NCBI GenBank assembly: GCA_029204225.1
Contig: CM055107.1
Coordinates: forward strand, 4,906,353 to 4,970,352
DNA from: Diphasiastrum complanatum
Lineage: Eukaryota > Streptophyta > Lycopodiopsida > Lycopodiales > Lycopodiaceae
Direction: 5' to 3'
Length of the DNA: 64,000 nt
Part shown: positions 1 through 10,969 of the stretch, piece after piece
Position numbering within the stretch: position 1 is the first letter of the stretch
Layout: every line of letters begins with the position of its first letter
Notes under the pieces: model-generated
The model's input: only the letters and a program-made list of their open reading frames with translations
Told to the model about the DNA's origin: nothing
Databases searched by the model: none
Program-made: the position numbers and the translations under genes

Positions 1-654
1 TCAATTCTTCAATTTTGGTATGATAGGCAGTCTTTAGTTTTAAACTGATTGGCCCTGCTTTAGCAATAATTGGTTTTAGAAGTCTTAACTAATTATTAGA
101 AACTATTGATCTTTTTTTAGATATTGATCATGTGAGTTCTTGGGTACTATGACAGAACATATTGAAAGTACACATCTGCTTTGACCGCAAAATCACCATT
201 CAAAGTTTTTTATGACGTTAGAATTGGCCCCGAAAGTAAGCTGTTGGCAATGCCGAGGTCAATTTTGATGTACTCAAAAATATTCTGACTAATAGAAAAA
301 ATCTTTGTTTTTCAGAGATGGTGAGCCTCGGTCTAGAATTGCTCTAGTTTGTCACCTGGAAAAGTTTGGCAATTCAGAGAATGAAACAATTGATCACTCT
401 GAATGGAGAAAAATAGAAATTGCAGAAGAATCAAAATGATGATGATTTACAATGGTTCAAGACCCTAGGGAAAAGAGGAACGGAAATCGGGCACTCGAAT
501 ATGGGAATTAAAATGTGGACACAACAAGTACTGAACGATAAATGAGAAATGCAAGTCAAGGCCAAGGAGCCCCCCCCCCCCCCCATCAAACCTTAGCAAG
601 CATAAAGTTTTCATAAGAAGTTAAGAATATTACCAAAACTTTACCTTTCGCGAA
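1..654. other. Leading stretch without recognisable gene
   Basis: No reading frame with recognisable homology on either strand. A run of 15 C lies at 570-584. The DNA directly precedes a copia RNase H remnant, so it may be worn-out internal sequence of that element, but I see no retroelement motif in it. Confidence 0.4.
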
Positions 655-1174
655 GTGGCAAAGAGCACCTGTTATAGAGGCAGCCAATCTACAAATATTC
701 TCGAAGGCTACATAGATGCAGATTTTGATACCAGAAGATCTACTTCTAGATTTGTATTTTTATATAATCCAGGCCCAATTTTTTGGAACAGCCGAAAGCA
801 GACCTCGGTAGCATTGTCATCAACTGAATCAAAATACATTGCTGCCACGAATGCTACCAAGGAGGCAATTTGTCAGAGGCACCTGCTAGCAGAAATTGAC
901 CTTGCATAGTCACATCCAACAACCATCTTTTGTGACAACCAAAGCACCAAAGTTCTCTCTCTCAACCCGAGAATTCATTCTCGAAGCAAGCATAATCAAA
1001 ATTAGATATCACTATTTGAGAGAGAAAGTGCAAAGCAAGGGAGTATCATTAGTCTACTGCATGACAGAATCAATGACAGCAGATTACTTCACAAAGGTTC
1101 TGTCAAAGGAGCACCACCTCAGATTCAACGAGGTGTTGAATCTGAAAATCAAACATTTTCAGAATCCACATTGA
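655..1174 (+). pseudogene. Ty1/copia RNase H domain, 3' end of pol, decayed
   Basis: Two overlapping plus-strand frames together cover a copia-type RNase H. The first carries the YIDADFD and TRRSTSR stretch, then ALSSTESKYIAA, the usual acidic and TEAEY-like RNase H signatures. The second carries the C-terminal YHYLREKVQSKG and TADYFTKVL segment found at the end of copia polyproteins. A frame change near 900 separates them, so the gene is broken. Only the end of pol is present; no reverse transcriptase is seen upstream. A purine-rich tract and an LTR follow immediately, which fixes orientation. RNase H would remove the RNA strand during reverse transcription. Confidence 0.85.
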
Positions 1175-1181
1175 GGAGGAG
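1173..1181 (+). promoter_or_regulatory. Polypurine tract of copia element
   Basis: GAGGAGGAG lies between the end of pol and the TGTTGG start of the LTR, the position and composition expected for the plus-strand primer of reverse transcription. Confidence 0.7.
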
Positions 1182-1781
1182 TGTTGGAATTCAATGCTCA
1201 GCCTCAAATCCATTCAATAATGAGCATCCTGAAAAACTTGAAACAAAAGGCTTGAATTTTTGAGAAGAGGATCTAAAAATTTATGATCGAATTTTGTAGA
1301 ATTTTTTGATACTGGATCGACTCGAAATTTTTTATGTTTTTTGAGTCATTGTACATTTTTTGATACTTACTGTTGGTTTAAAATCCCCGACCCAACGACT
1401 TTGCATTGACAGTTCATCCACTTTGTACATGCATCAACTGTAATGAGGCGGTTGTAATAATTGCAACAAAAGGTAGTTGTAGATATTTTGTAGGATATCA
1501 ATCCTAGAATCTTCATTAGAAAAACTTCTTCGGATTATTCGAGTTTTCTGTAGCCAGCGTTATCACACTCACGATTGTAAGCTGAAGTAATCACTTCAAG
1601 TATTGTGCTCACTATTTTGATATTCATCAGAGTGCAAATTCTCAGTCTCACTATTGTCTTGTTTCATTGAGCATTTGTCTGAATCATTCAATTTGAATAT
1701 TCTGATGTTGTTTGTTGTGTTTCCGATCCTACACACTAAGCTCGCTCATTAGCTTCCGCTCATTCCCACTGATTTCTGACA
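1182..1781 (+). repeat. 3' LTR of copia element
   Basis: It starts TGTTGG right after the purine tract and can end at TTTCTGACA, giving 600 bp with TG...CA ends. The 5' partner lies outside the window, so the exact right end and target duplication cannot be confirmed. The next recognisable sequence, from 1788, is another copia element in opposite orientation, so this LTR probably marks an insertion into or beside that copy. Confidence 0.65.
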
Positions 1782-1787
1782 ACTTGA

Positions 1788-3105
1788 TTATCCTCCATTG
1801 TATAAATGAATGTAGCAAATGAACTTCTTAAGTAGGTAGGTGCTTGCACCTCGGCTCAAGAATCTACCAACACAATAGCTAAGATCAGGTCTTGTGATGG
1901 TTAGATATATGAGTAAACCAAGTAGCTTCCTATAGAGAGTAATGTACTCGAAGGATCTTTCATGACCTCTTATAATTAGCTTTACATTTGACTCCATTGG
2001 TGTATTACAAGATTTAGCATCTACCATATGAAATCTATTTAGAATAGAATTAGCATACTTCTCTTGAAATATGAATGTAAATTGAGAAGTTTTAAATACC
2101 TCTATTCCCAAGATATAATGTAAAAGACCAAGATCATGCACCTCAAACTCTTTTTAGAGTGCAAACTTGATATCATCAATATCTTGCTTGTTGCCTCCAC
2201 TCAAAATGAGGTCATCTACATAGATTAGAAGAATATTAACATGATTTCCAACAAATCTATAGTAAAGTGAATGATCATACTCACTCATCATGAAATTTTG
2301 AGAAAGTAATAAAGAGTTAAGCTTAGCATACCATCCTTCGTGCTTGCTTAAGACCATACAAACTAACATGATTTGGATTGCCATGTGAAATGTAGCCCTC
2401 GGGTTGCTCCATAAATACTTCCTCTTTAAGATCCCCATTCAAGATTGCATTCGTAATATCCAATTTCCATAGACCCCATCCAAAAAGTGTTGCAAGTGAT
2501 ATGATGACTCGAATGCTTACCATCTTTGCCACGAGTGCAAAGGTCTCCTCAAAGTCAATACCATGTTCTTGTGCATATCCTTTTGCCAACAACATTGCCT
2601 TGTACTTGTTGATTGATCCATCTTGGTTTGTGTTCACTTTGAAGATCCATTTGCATCCAATAGGCTTTTTGTCCTTTGGAAGTTCAACCAATCTCCATGT
2701 TTCATTCTTCATAAGAGCTTGATACTCAAGATCCATTGCCTGGATCCACTCTTTGTTCCTTGATTCATCTACACATGTAGGGTCATCAAAAGAGGTTAGG
2801 AAATCATAGTTTGTATCACCAACAACTTTCGTACCTTTTTCAACATAAGTGAGCCTCAAAGGTTGTTGCCTTTGTCTTGATGTCCTCCTTGGCAACATCA
2901 ACATCCAAAGTATCATCAATCTCAATGTCCACACCACCACTTGAAGAAACTTTTGGAAAGTTTCCTTCATAAAAAATGACATCTCTTCCAATGACCACTT
3001 TCCTTATTGAAGGAATGTAAACTTTGTAAACCTTGCTTACCTCACTATAGCCAAAAAACACACCTTTCTTTGAAGATGGATCCTTCTTGGTTCTTGTAGG
3101 GTGTG
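1788..3105 (-). pseudogene. Ty1/copia pol remnant: integrase end and reverse transcriptase
   Basis: Read on the minus strand from 3105 down: the end of the integrase region (FFGYSEVSKVYKVYIP), a linker, then reverse transcriptase with ETWRLVELPKDKKPIGCKW, LDITNAILNGDL, the LYGLKQA motif and the YVDD active site (about 2211-2222). It ends with HDLGLLHYILGIEV and TRPDLSYCVGRF. The frames shift at about 2840-2990, 2330-2430 and 2145, so no full protein can be made. It stops abruptly at 1788 against the LTR of the neighbouring copia element. The protein family is the same as the remnants at 10663-10962, 30080-32243 and 53340-54035. Confidence 0.85.
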
Positions 3106-3239
3106 TAGAATAGTCGGTGAGCAGTCCTTCTGCCTGTCAAAGAGGGTTGGAACACTTGGATAGGAACCTAACCTAGCTTAGATGCTACTTTTAGTTGATC
3201 TCTACTTTTTACACTAACATTACCACCTTTAATACTACG

Positions 3240-4607
3240 CCCATTGTAGTGTGGCACTTGTTGGGGCTATCTGAGTTGTAGCCCGGATGGCTTGCACGCC
3301 AGTGTCGTAATCTTCAATCAATATTTTTGGCGGCACCATACCCTCTGGTGTGGTGGGATCAACACGGAGGGTGAGGACATAAAAGTTGTCTGTACAAATG
3401 TGTCATCGGGCAATGGTTGGTCACCCTCGACAACCTTTACTGGAGAAGTGGAGGGTGTGAGAGGAGCGGAAGTGGCAACGAGATTAAGAACAGATTGTTC
3501 AAACGAAAAAACGAGAGGAACAGAGGGAAATTAGATAGTTGTTTGGAGGATGGATTGAGATGTAGGAGAGGTAGGAGGTGTGAAGTTGATTTGGTTGAGC
3601 CATGCTAGGGTGCCAGGGGACAATTGGGAATCAAGAGGGTTGATGGCGGCAGGTGGAGTAGAAATAGTGGTAGTGGCAGTAGCAAGGGGAATGGAAGAAG
3701 CGATGGTAATGGAAACTGGAGTCGAAACGGGAATGACGAGAGAAGGTGTGGAAGATGTGGGAACAGAGGCAGAAGTTGTAGGATCAATAAGAGGAGAAAC
3801 AAGTTGTACTGTGATTAGGTTCAGTGGTGCACTCGTTCCAGGTCTTAATAGACAATTCTTGTACTAGTGTCCATAACCGCATTCTCGACAAAAGAATGTG
3901 TATTGTCCCTTCTAAGGACATTCTGCGATTCTATGACCTTCGCCGCATATGTAGTAGCCATAGTTTCTGCCACCTTGACGTTGAGGTGGAGCCACATAGG
4001 TCGCGTAATATTCATTAATGGCTGGATCCACAAACATCTCGTCCGGCCCATACCATTGTTGTTGCTCAAGTTGAGGTGGTGCTGGTACTTCTTGTTCCAC
4101 TGCTGCCAAATTCACATGAGCCACTTGGTTGTTAGCTGGCCCTGGTGGTGCAGGTATGGCCATGCGTTGCTGATTGTTTGGGCCATACCTCGGTGTCACA
4201 TTGGGTGCCCCTTGATGATATGGATAAGAGGTCTGATAAGGACTCCTCTTCTGTTGTATGATCCGGGGGTTAAATGGGCAAAATGCCGTCTCGTGCGCGG
4301 ATGCGTTGCACAGATGGTAGAATATTTGCGTCAGTCTTAGGTTTTGTTTTAAAACTGGACACTCATTAACTGTATGGTTCTGAGTGCAAACTGAGTACCA
4401 TACATTTTCTCGGCGAAGATACTGCAGCTGGTTCTGCTCCAGTGGGTTTGGATATAGTGTCGTGTTATGGCCATATTCAGTTAAGGACCTGGAATAGTCC
4501 TAATATGGTAGACCGGCCCTCCGGTATTTGAGATTGTTGGTCACGCCATGATTTAATTCCATGTCAAGGCTAGTTTGTGACTAATAACCTTGAGAGGACC
4601 CAGACAT
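3240..4607 (-). pseudogene. Ty3/gypsy-type Gag C-terminal part with four CCHC zinc-knuckle motifs
   Basis: One minus-strand frame can be followed from an ATG at 4607 to about 3240 with only a few in-frame stops. Four C-x2-C-x3/4-H-x4-C type motifs occur in order: YSVCTQNHTVNEC, YHLCNASAHETAFC, YYICGEGHRIAEC and CRECGYGH(stop)YKNC. In the first three the first Cys is Tyr. A Pro/Gln-rich linker lies between knuckles 2 and 3, and a long Ser/Thr/Pro-rich tail follows knuckle 4 (about 3830-3540). The related copy at 28614-28760 keeps both Cys in its two motifs, so Cys is ancestral. Zinc knuckles of Gag bind genomic RNA. The N-terminal Gag part in the same orientation is found at 10196-10655, beyond an insertion. 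Confidence 0.65.
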
Positions 4608-4733
4608 TGTAATTGAGACATATGGAGTATTGCATGTCTGTGTGACGAATATAGGCAAAAGGACTGCATGAAGAAGTGTGATCTATTTATAGTTGACCTG
4701 CATGGGGGTTGCATGGTTTCATGCATAGGACTC

Positions 4734-4851
4734 TACTCTCTATATAATGCTTCTTGGTTTCCAAGGGGAGGCTCGAACTTGGGACCAAAGAAACTTTGGA
4801 TGCCAAGCCAACCAACTGAGCCAACCCCGTTGGGTTACTCTCTATATAATG
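4734..4851 (-). mobile_element. Very short tRNA-derived retroposon with 16-bp target duplication
   Basis: An 86-bp body (4750-4835) is flanked by perfect 16-bp direct repeats TACTCTCTATATAATG at 4734-4749 and 4836-4851. Read on the minus strand the body holds a tRNA-like head: an A-box-like TGGCTCAGTTGG, a GGTTGGCTTGGC D-arm-like part and a B-box-like AGTTCGAGCC, with GGGG and CCCC ends. It closes with a small hairpin (TTGG-AAA-CCAA) and AAGAAG. The anticodon arm and acceptor stem pair poorly, so it is unlikely to be a working tRNA. This is the layout of a SINE: pol III promoter inside, target-primed insertion outside. There is no long tail, and no second copy was noticed in the window. Confidence 0.7.
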
Positions 4852-4879
4852 AGGTAGGGATTCTCCCGTCGACATATTG

Positions 4880-5031
4880 GGTTTAGGTTACCAGTTTTTC
4901 TCTTCTCCTCTTGCTTCACATGGCATGGCTTGGGGGCTTGATCTAGGATTGGTTGGGCAGTTTGGCTCCATTGTCTCTCTTATTGTGTTCTCCTATCCTC
5001 ATCTTAGGGGTTGTCCTTCAGGGTCTTTATA
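4880..5031 (+). repeat. End of an LTR (5' LTR tail)
   Basis: The stretch ends in GGGTCTTTATA directly before a primer-binding site. Its TATA box is the duplicated CTATATAATG at about 4741/4843. The last 45 bp recur at 10151-10195, and the segment with GGGGGCTTGATCTAGGATTGG resembles the LTR tail at 55740-55800. The LTR start is not resolved. Confidence 0.5.
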
Positions 5032-5032
5032 T

Positions 5033-5044
5033 TGGTATCAGAGC
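5033..5044 (+). promoter_or_regulatory. Primer-binding site for initiator-Met tRNA
   Basis: TGGTATCAGAGC, complementary to the 3' end of plant initiator methionine tRNA, lies directly after the LTR tail. It sets the element in plus orientation. Confidence 0.75.
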
Positions 5045-8000
5045 TTGGCTAAGATGCGGTCTTGGATAGGATGGAGACAAGCTCTACATTGGTTTGGAAG
5101 TTTGGAGCACTTGGATTTACATCCCAGTTGGAGTGCTATTTTCTCCAAGAAATTATGGAGTTGAATTCACAAAGCATGCTTGGCCAATATGACGGTAGAG
5201 TGCTCTTCTACATGGTCAGTTTTGGTAATAGATGCTAAGAAATTGTGTGAATTCATTCTTAATTCTCTGTTTTAGTTGAGGAAACTTTCAAAGGTGTGAA
5301 TGATTTGCTCATCAGCTGGTTTTCTGTTTGGTTAAATATTAAAATGCTGGACCATAATATTCTGAGTCATGTATGCTAGTTTTTATGGATAGATTGATAC
5401 TACATCGATCTATCCAGTTTGTGGGGACTGTTGGCAGTTTGGGACATGATTCTACTGATTGCATGTTGAGGATTAAGACTTGTTATTTTACAATCATAAC
5501 TCTCCTGAGAACATGCATGATGGAAATAGGTGGATGAGCAATTATGTTAAAATTTAGCAGAATGGAAGCTATGTTAAGCTAGTAAGTCAGAGGTTGAATA
5601 TTGATGTAGTAACTCTGTCATAAAATACTCGTTGGTCTCCTTTCAGACTCGGTTTTGAGGATATGAAACCCTGAAAGCTGTTGGAAGTCGTGAGACAGCT
5701 AGTTTTAGCCTGCTCAGAGTCGAAAGAGCTGTGGCTGATCTTTGATTTCTGAGAACAAGGAACTGCTACTCGACCTTCCTAGTAAGTCCAATCTACTCCA
5801 TAATCGGTTGTTGGGTTCTTAAAGATGCATCTGCAGGATTATCCTTAATGAATAATCATGTATCTTTTAGCTATATGCCATAAGAACGTGAGGACATTCT
5901 TAATGGAGGGAAGAGCCTGGAGTAAGAGCAGTAAGAGACATTTGAACGACCTTGAGATAGGCTGTGACCTGATTTTTTGAGAAGTTTGAAAGCCGCTGGA
6001 ATGGAAGATGACTGGAAACCTGGTAGGAACAGGGGTTCGGATTCTCCGTGGATAGCAGAAGATGTGAATATTGGCCATAAAGCCCAGATACCTTGTTGTG
6101 GGGAAGGACGAGACTGATCCTGTTTCCTCTTTTTCTCCCTGACGCGATGGTGGAAGTGCAATTCAGCCTCCTATCATGCTTCTCTCATCGATGAGGCCTG
6201 CGGCTGAGAAGCCTTCTGTGATGTAAGTTGCGGCTGGTTGAATCTCTCTCCCTCTCGGATGCCGGGCCTAAGTTTTCTTTACTTTGAAGAAGATAGGGTT
6301 TGTGTTTTTGTGAGGACCTATGGCCTTTTATGTTTAAAACCTTTTGGTTTGGGCTTTTAGCACGCTTGTGGAAAGTGTCTTGAGCTAGTTTCATGAGTGT
6401 GATGAATGGTTGGCAATTTGGAGGGGAGGAATTGGCTGACTATTTGAATCAATGTGGTTACATGCCAGTGGATCAAGGCTTGGAGAGAATTTTAGACAAT
6501 TGGTAGCTTTGAGTTGGTTTAGAATTGGTTTTCTAGAACAACTCCGGAAATACAAGTTACTAACACTCGGACAAAGAAAATTCAATTTCTTGGTGTTTGA
6601 TAGTCAAAATTTAGCCTTCAATTTTGTATTGTTTCTCGCAACAGGAGTTAAAGAAATTGGGATTTCCTTTCTCTAGGAACAATATGCATGTTTTTAGCTT
6701 TATCACTTTGACATTTTAGGCTAAGCCGGTTTTTTGAACTTGAGTACCATTATTCGTGGTCAAACAGTATTAATCGATTTTCGATGGGAATTATTCCGAA
6801 ACCGATCTTGATGGAACGAAAGAGTGGTACAGTTCTCAGGCATATTCCCAGTATAGGAATTTCGATTCCTTGGTATGATGTTATTTAAGACATTCAGGTG
6901 TAGTGATACTCCCAAATTGTGTGTGTGTTTTTTTTTTCTTTCAGTTTTTTCCTTTTCAAATCGGTAGAACACCGATCAATTGGTTATTGTGGTTCTGATG
7001 CTTTTTTATCATTAAAATTGAACAAACCAAAGCTTTTGAAATACTTGTTAAATAAGTAATGGAATAAAGATCATAGTATTTGGGGAGAATTTTTTATTCG
7101 ACAAAATTATTTATGAGAATACAGGATAGAAAGTACCTGAATCCAAATTTTATGAATTTTTCATTAATTACAGATGACTTTAACGAAGTAATTCCTTAAG
7201 CCAGTAAGTGAAAAGAGAGAACAGTCCAATTTTATTGGAAAATCGTAATAATAGGAATTAGTAAAAAAAAAAACACTAATTTCATTTCCAGTAAAATCCT
7301 ATGGCGAATTATATTCAAAAGATCAGACTAGTGGTGTTTTTCATACTAGTTGATGATTTTTAATGTGTCAGTTATTCAGCCCAGATATAGGATAGAAATG
7401 AAATTGTTTCCGACTTTTTCCTACAATAATTAATTTTTTAAACATTTACTAATGTCATTACGTCTTCTTGATGAAGGATTTTCAAGGAACTGAAAATTCT
7501 AAGGAGGGAAGAAGAATGGACATCAATGGTTGTAAGTGTGATTGAGAAATGTATTTCGTAGTTAGGATTCCCAGTAAATAATCGCTTAATATTGGTTATT
7601 GATTTTCTGAATTCATGTAGTTGAATTCATAACTTATATCTTTGTAACCATTGAGGTATCCGCAATTTGGATGTCAATTGTGATGTTAGAAGTAGAATTT
7701 GATACATGGATTACATTGGATCTGTCAATTGATAGAAGCTTGTCCCTAGAGTTAACTCTTGGATCCATGGGGATTCGAAGTTTATCATTAGCCTGTAAGG
7801 ATCAAAATGTAATATTGAACCATGTTAATTCTTCTGTCTAAATCACAGAATCAGGTGTGGATTTGTGGTATCCATCTGGTGGGCATGCCAGCCATCCAAA
7901 TAAATGAATTCTTCAGTGTTTGGGATCAAGAAATAATATCCTATAGTGATTATAGGACAACTACATGATCAATGGATCTCTAGAATATCAGACAAAGTGG

Positions 8001-10150
8001 TTAAGAGTTTTCTGGAAGGAAAAGCTGATGGTATGAGACATCAATAATTTTGGAAATGGAATTCTAGGATTGTAAAGATCTGATGGTGAATGGTGTGTTT
8101 TAGTACCTAGTCGCGATATGGAAAAAATAAAATTGTTTGATCAAATGTGGGGTATTTTAGAAAATTTTGAGGTTTAATCTAGATCCCAATGTGGTATCTC
8201 ATTATTTACAAAATCAGAGGCCCCCAAATCTATTTCTTGTTTTCTTAATTAATCCTTTACTTCTTAGTAATTTCTCGAATATAGATATTAGACTGGGTTA
8301 TATGATTCTTTCCAGCATGAAGTTATTCTTTTGAAAGACTGTTATGTCATATAAATTACTACTTGTGTGAATAGACTTGGAATTCAGATAAATTCTAAGA
8401 TTGAAGTGTTTGGATTTCTTAAACCTAGAATATCTCTTTGTATAAATGGATTTCGATGGAGTGGTAGTTTCTATCACTCGGGTTGAAAATATTTGAAAGA
8501 AAAGTTTTGTTTGTAATAGTGTGAATCTTTTAGTGGAAGCACTTATTACTGACTTTTCTAGGATTTAAATATTTTCATATATCATCTTTTCAGTTAACTT
8601 TTATTGAAATTTATAATTTCATTAAAAGGAGAGGTGAAGTGGTGGGATAAAATTCTATTTGGGAATTTGTAGGCTGCATAGTTTTTGGAAGAGAAATGAG
8701 ATTTGGTCAAAAAGTAAATTCGGATAGATTCAGAGTAAGATACCTAATTGGAACTTTTCGAAAAAGAGGAATTCTCTAGGGATTGTGTGGACACTCTAGA
8801 TCTAGAACATGTTTGAAATTTGAATCACTTACTATAAGTAGGTAGAAGTCCAAGGGTTACTAATTCCATTTTGATTGGAATAGAAGTAAGTTTGATCAGA
8901 ATTTAAGGCTGAGAGTTCTATATTGGGTCAGCCTAATCTTAGTTTAATACTAGGATCAGAGAGGAGTTGATGGAGTAGAAGAAATTACGTGATTAGAGGT
9001 AAGTTGGATTGGGAAACTGGTGAGAGTGAATGTTATTCGTCTAAGAGATTTTTCGGATATGTTATCTACTCATGAGAAATAGAAAATCTTTTGTAGCTGA
9101 GTTACAAGATCTCAGTGAGATATGTGAGTAGTTACTAGAGTTATTTGGTGCACTTAACCTAGTCGGTGAACATAAGCATATGATCAAGTATTGTTTTGAT
9201 ACATACTTGCAGAGTTAACAAACCTTTGTATAGAAGATTTATGGATTAACTTATAAATGATTTGGGTAAGAATCTGAATGTGGTGTCATACTAGTATAAT
9301 TGATTTCTTCACCTAGACATTTGAGATTTCTAAATCATTGGCAATTAACTTGAATAGTTGATAACTCCAAGATGAAATTAATTGGTAAAACGATCAGTGT
9401 GAAGAGGATTCACCAAGAACTGATGGTTTTTGAATTATATTGCTTGTAAGACGCATGATTAGTGAATCATTTGGGTTCATCAATTAAAATTATGTGCATT
9501 GGATATACAGTATTCTTGGGATAGAGTATTTCTTAGTGGAGAATTTAATTTATATAGTGGATGTTATTCCGCTACAGTTTATGGTCTGCAGATGCTTGAG
9601 TACAATTCTTCATTAGATTGGATCTATAGTTATCATAGGAGACATACACGTCTACTAAGATGAATGAATGCTATTTTCTTGTATTTGGTGCTAGAAACAA
9701 GAGCATTTAACTCAAAAGAGTATCTGGGATACTCAGAGTTGAGTTTTAATCATTCTATATCTTAATGATTATCCTAGAGATTCTAATTGAATGAATTATC
9801 ATATCTTAGAATTTGGATTCTAAGGATATTTGTATTTGAAAGCTTATGAATTATCTGTCAGAGTTGTGGATAATTTTAGACTGTAATTGTAATTATTATT
9901 ATTTTTTTTAACTTTAATCTCCTAAGTTAGGAAATATTTCACTCAGTGGTTCATGTAAGTGTTTTACATGAAGGTGATATTACTAACTTGTGTTGAGTGT
10001 AAATTAGTTGAGAAATTGATTGCTTAGTGTACTTTTAAAACTTGAGTCGTACTCCAGAACAGAGATTAACGATTGGAAATAGGTTTATCTCTAAGTACTT
10101 GTTTGATATGGAAGTCAAACTAAGAATAACGATTTTCCTTGGTTAATATT
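5045..10150. other. Internal region of an LTR element with no credible ORF
   Basis: About 5.1 kb of AT-rich DNA follows the primer-binding site. Frames are short (at most about 96 codons) and carry no gag, protease, reverse transcriptase or integrase motif that I can recognise. It is bounded left by an LTR tail and right by a 45-bp copy of that tail. It is either a large non-autonomous LTR derivative (LARD) or an internal region worn beyond recognition. Confidence 0.45.
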
Positions 10151-10195
10151 GTTCTCCTATCCTCATCTTAGAGGTTGTCCTTCAGGGTCTTTATA
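10151..10195 (+). repeat. 45-bp copy of the LTR end
   Basis: It matches 4987-5031 at 44 of 45 positions and ends at the same CTTTATA. Sequence to the left does not match the 5' LTR, so only the terminus of a 3' LTR is recognisable. Gypsy gag sequence in minus orientation starts immediately to the right. Confidence 0.65.
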
Positions 10196-10655
10196 GCAAG
10201 GCCTTCAGTTTCTGATCGAGAATTGAGTCGTTAGTTGTTCCATCTGCTGCTTGTGTAGCTTTGTCATTTGTCCCATCAACAGCTCGGTGGACAAATTGGT
10301 TGCGTTGATGATGCTACCAAAGGAGTTTGAGTGTGAGTGGTTGGATAAGATTCATCGTCTGAACCCTCATCCTCTTCCCTGATGGCATCTTCCATTGCTG
10401 CTTGCAATGTAGCATACTACTCTTGTCATTTAAGCTCTCTTCGGATACTACATGGTAACCCTGCGAGGAACCACATAATAACTGCATGATCGGGAGTTAG
10501 GGCTGCATTGCACTCGGATCTTAGATGTTTGACCCGTTTCATATAGTCTCTGACCCTTTCTCATTTTTCCATCTTTACTTTGCTCAGCAGGAGAAACGGA
10601 CTTTCCAGAAACTTTCTGGGTTTAAAGCGTGTGATGAGAGCCACTTTAACCAAAG
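10196..10655 (-). pseudogene. Ty3/gypsy Gag N-terminal/middle part, decayed
   Basis: Minus-strand translation gives a Gag-like stretch including FLESPFLLLSKVKMEK, WFLAGLPCSIRRELK and DAIREEDEGSDDE. The last motif is almost identical to the Gag at about 28420-28450 (DAIREEDEGSDDED). Several in-frame stops break it. It most likely belongs to the same gag gene as 3240-4607, the two halves having been parted by the LTR-element insertion. It abuts a copia integrase fragment at 10663. Confidence 0.65.
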
Positions 10656-10662
10656 CTTGATC

Positions 10663-10962
10663 TCAAAAAGATTTAGAAAGATTAGCACCTAACCTCATAG
10701 CTCTGGCACCTTCACACAAAGTTCTATTCTTCCTCTTGGCCACTCCATTTTGTTGTGGTGTCCTTGGGCTTGTGTACTCCCTCTTGATCCCATGCTCATC
10801 ACAAAAAGCCTTGAACTTGGTAGAAATATACTCACCACCATTGTCACTCCTCAAGCACTTGATCTTTGTAGAAAACTGAACCTCCCTTGAAATTCTGAAC
10901 TTGAAAAAGACGTCAAACACCTCATCTTTGCTCTTTAGTAGATATTCTCGACAAAAGTTCAA
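10663..10962 (-). pseudogene. Ty1/copia integrase core fragment
   Basis: A 99-codon open frame covers the second half of a copia integrase core. It has [12 protein letters not shown] with the second catalytic Asp, FCDEHGIKREYTSPRTPQQNG, and AKRKNRTLCEGARAMRLGANL. The catalytic Glu normally found in the VAERKN motif is Lys here, so even this piece would be inactive. Both ends are cut inside the domain: the left by gypsy gag, the right by gypsy sequence on the plus strand. Its closest relative in the window starts at 30080. Confidence 0.85.
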
Positions 10963-10969
10963 GATGAGC

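Noticed and set aside
3292-3867. Plus-strand Gly/Arg-rich frames of 63-95 codons
   Set aside because: They are the complement of the Ser/Thr/Pro-rich tail of the minus-strand Gag.
4760-4830. A functional tRNA gene on the minus strand
   Set aside because: A- and B-box-like motifs are present, but acceptor and anticodon stems do not pair properly and the segment is flanked by target duplications. A tRNA-derived retroposon fits better.
5845-6585. Short minus-strand frames (69-96 codons) in the ORF-less LTR region
   Set aside because: Basic, low-complexity translations without any retroelement or host motif; expected by chance over 5 kb.
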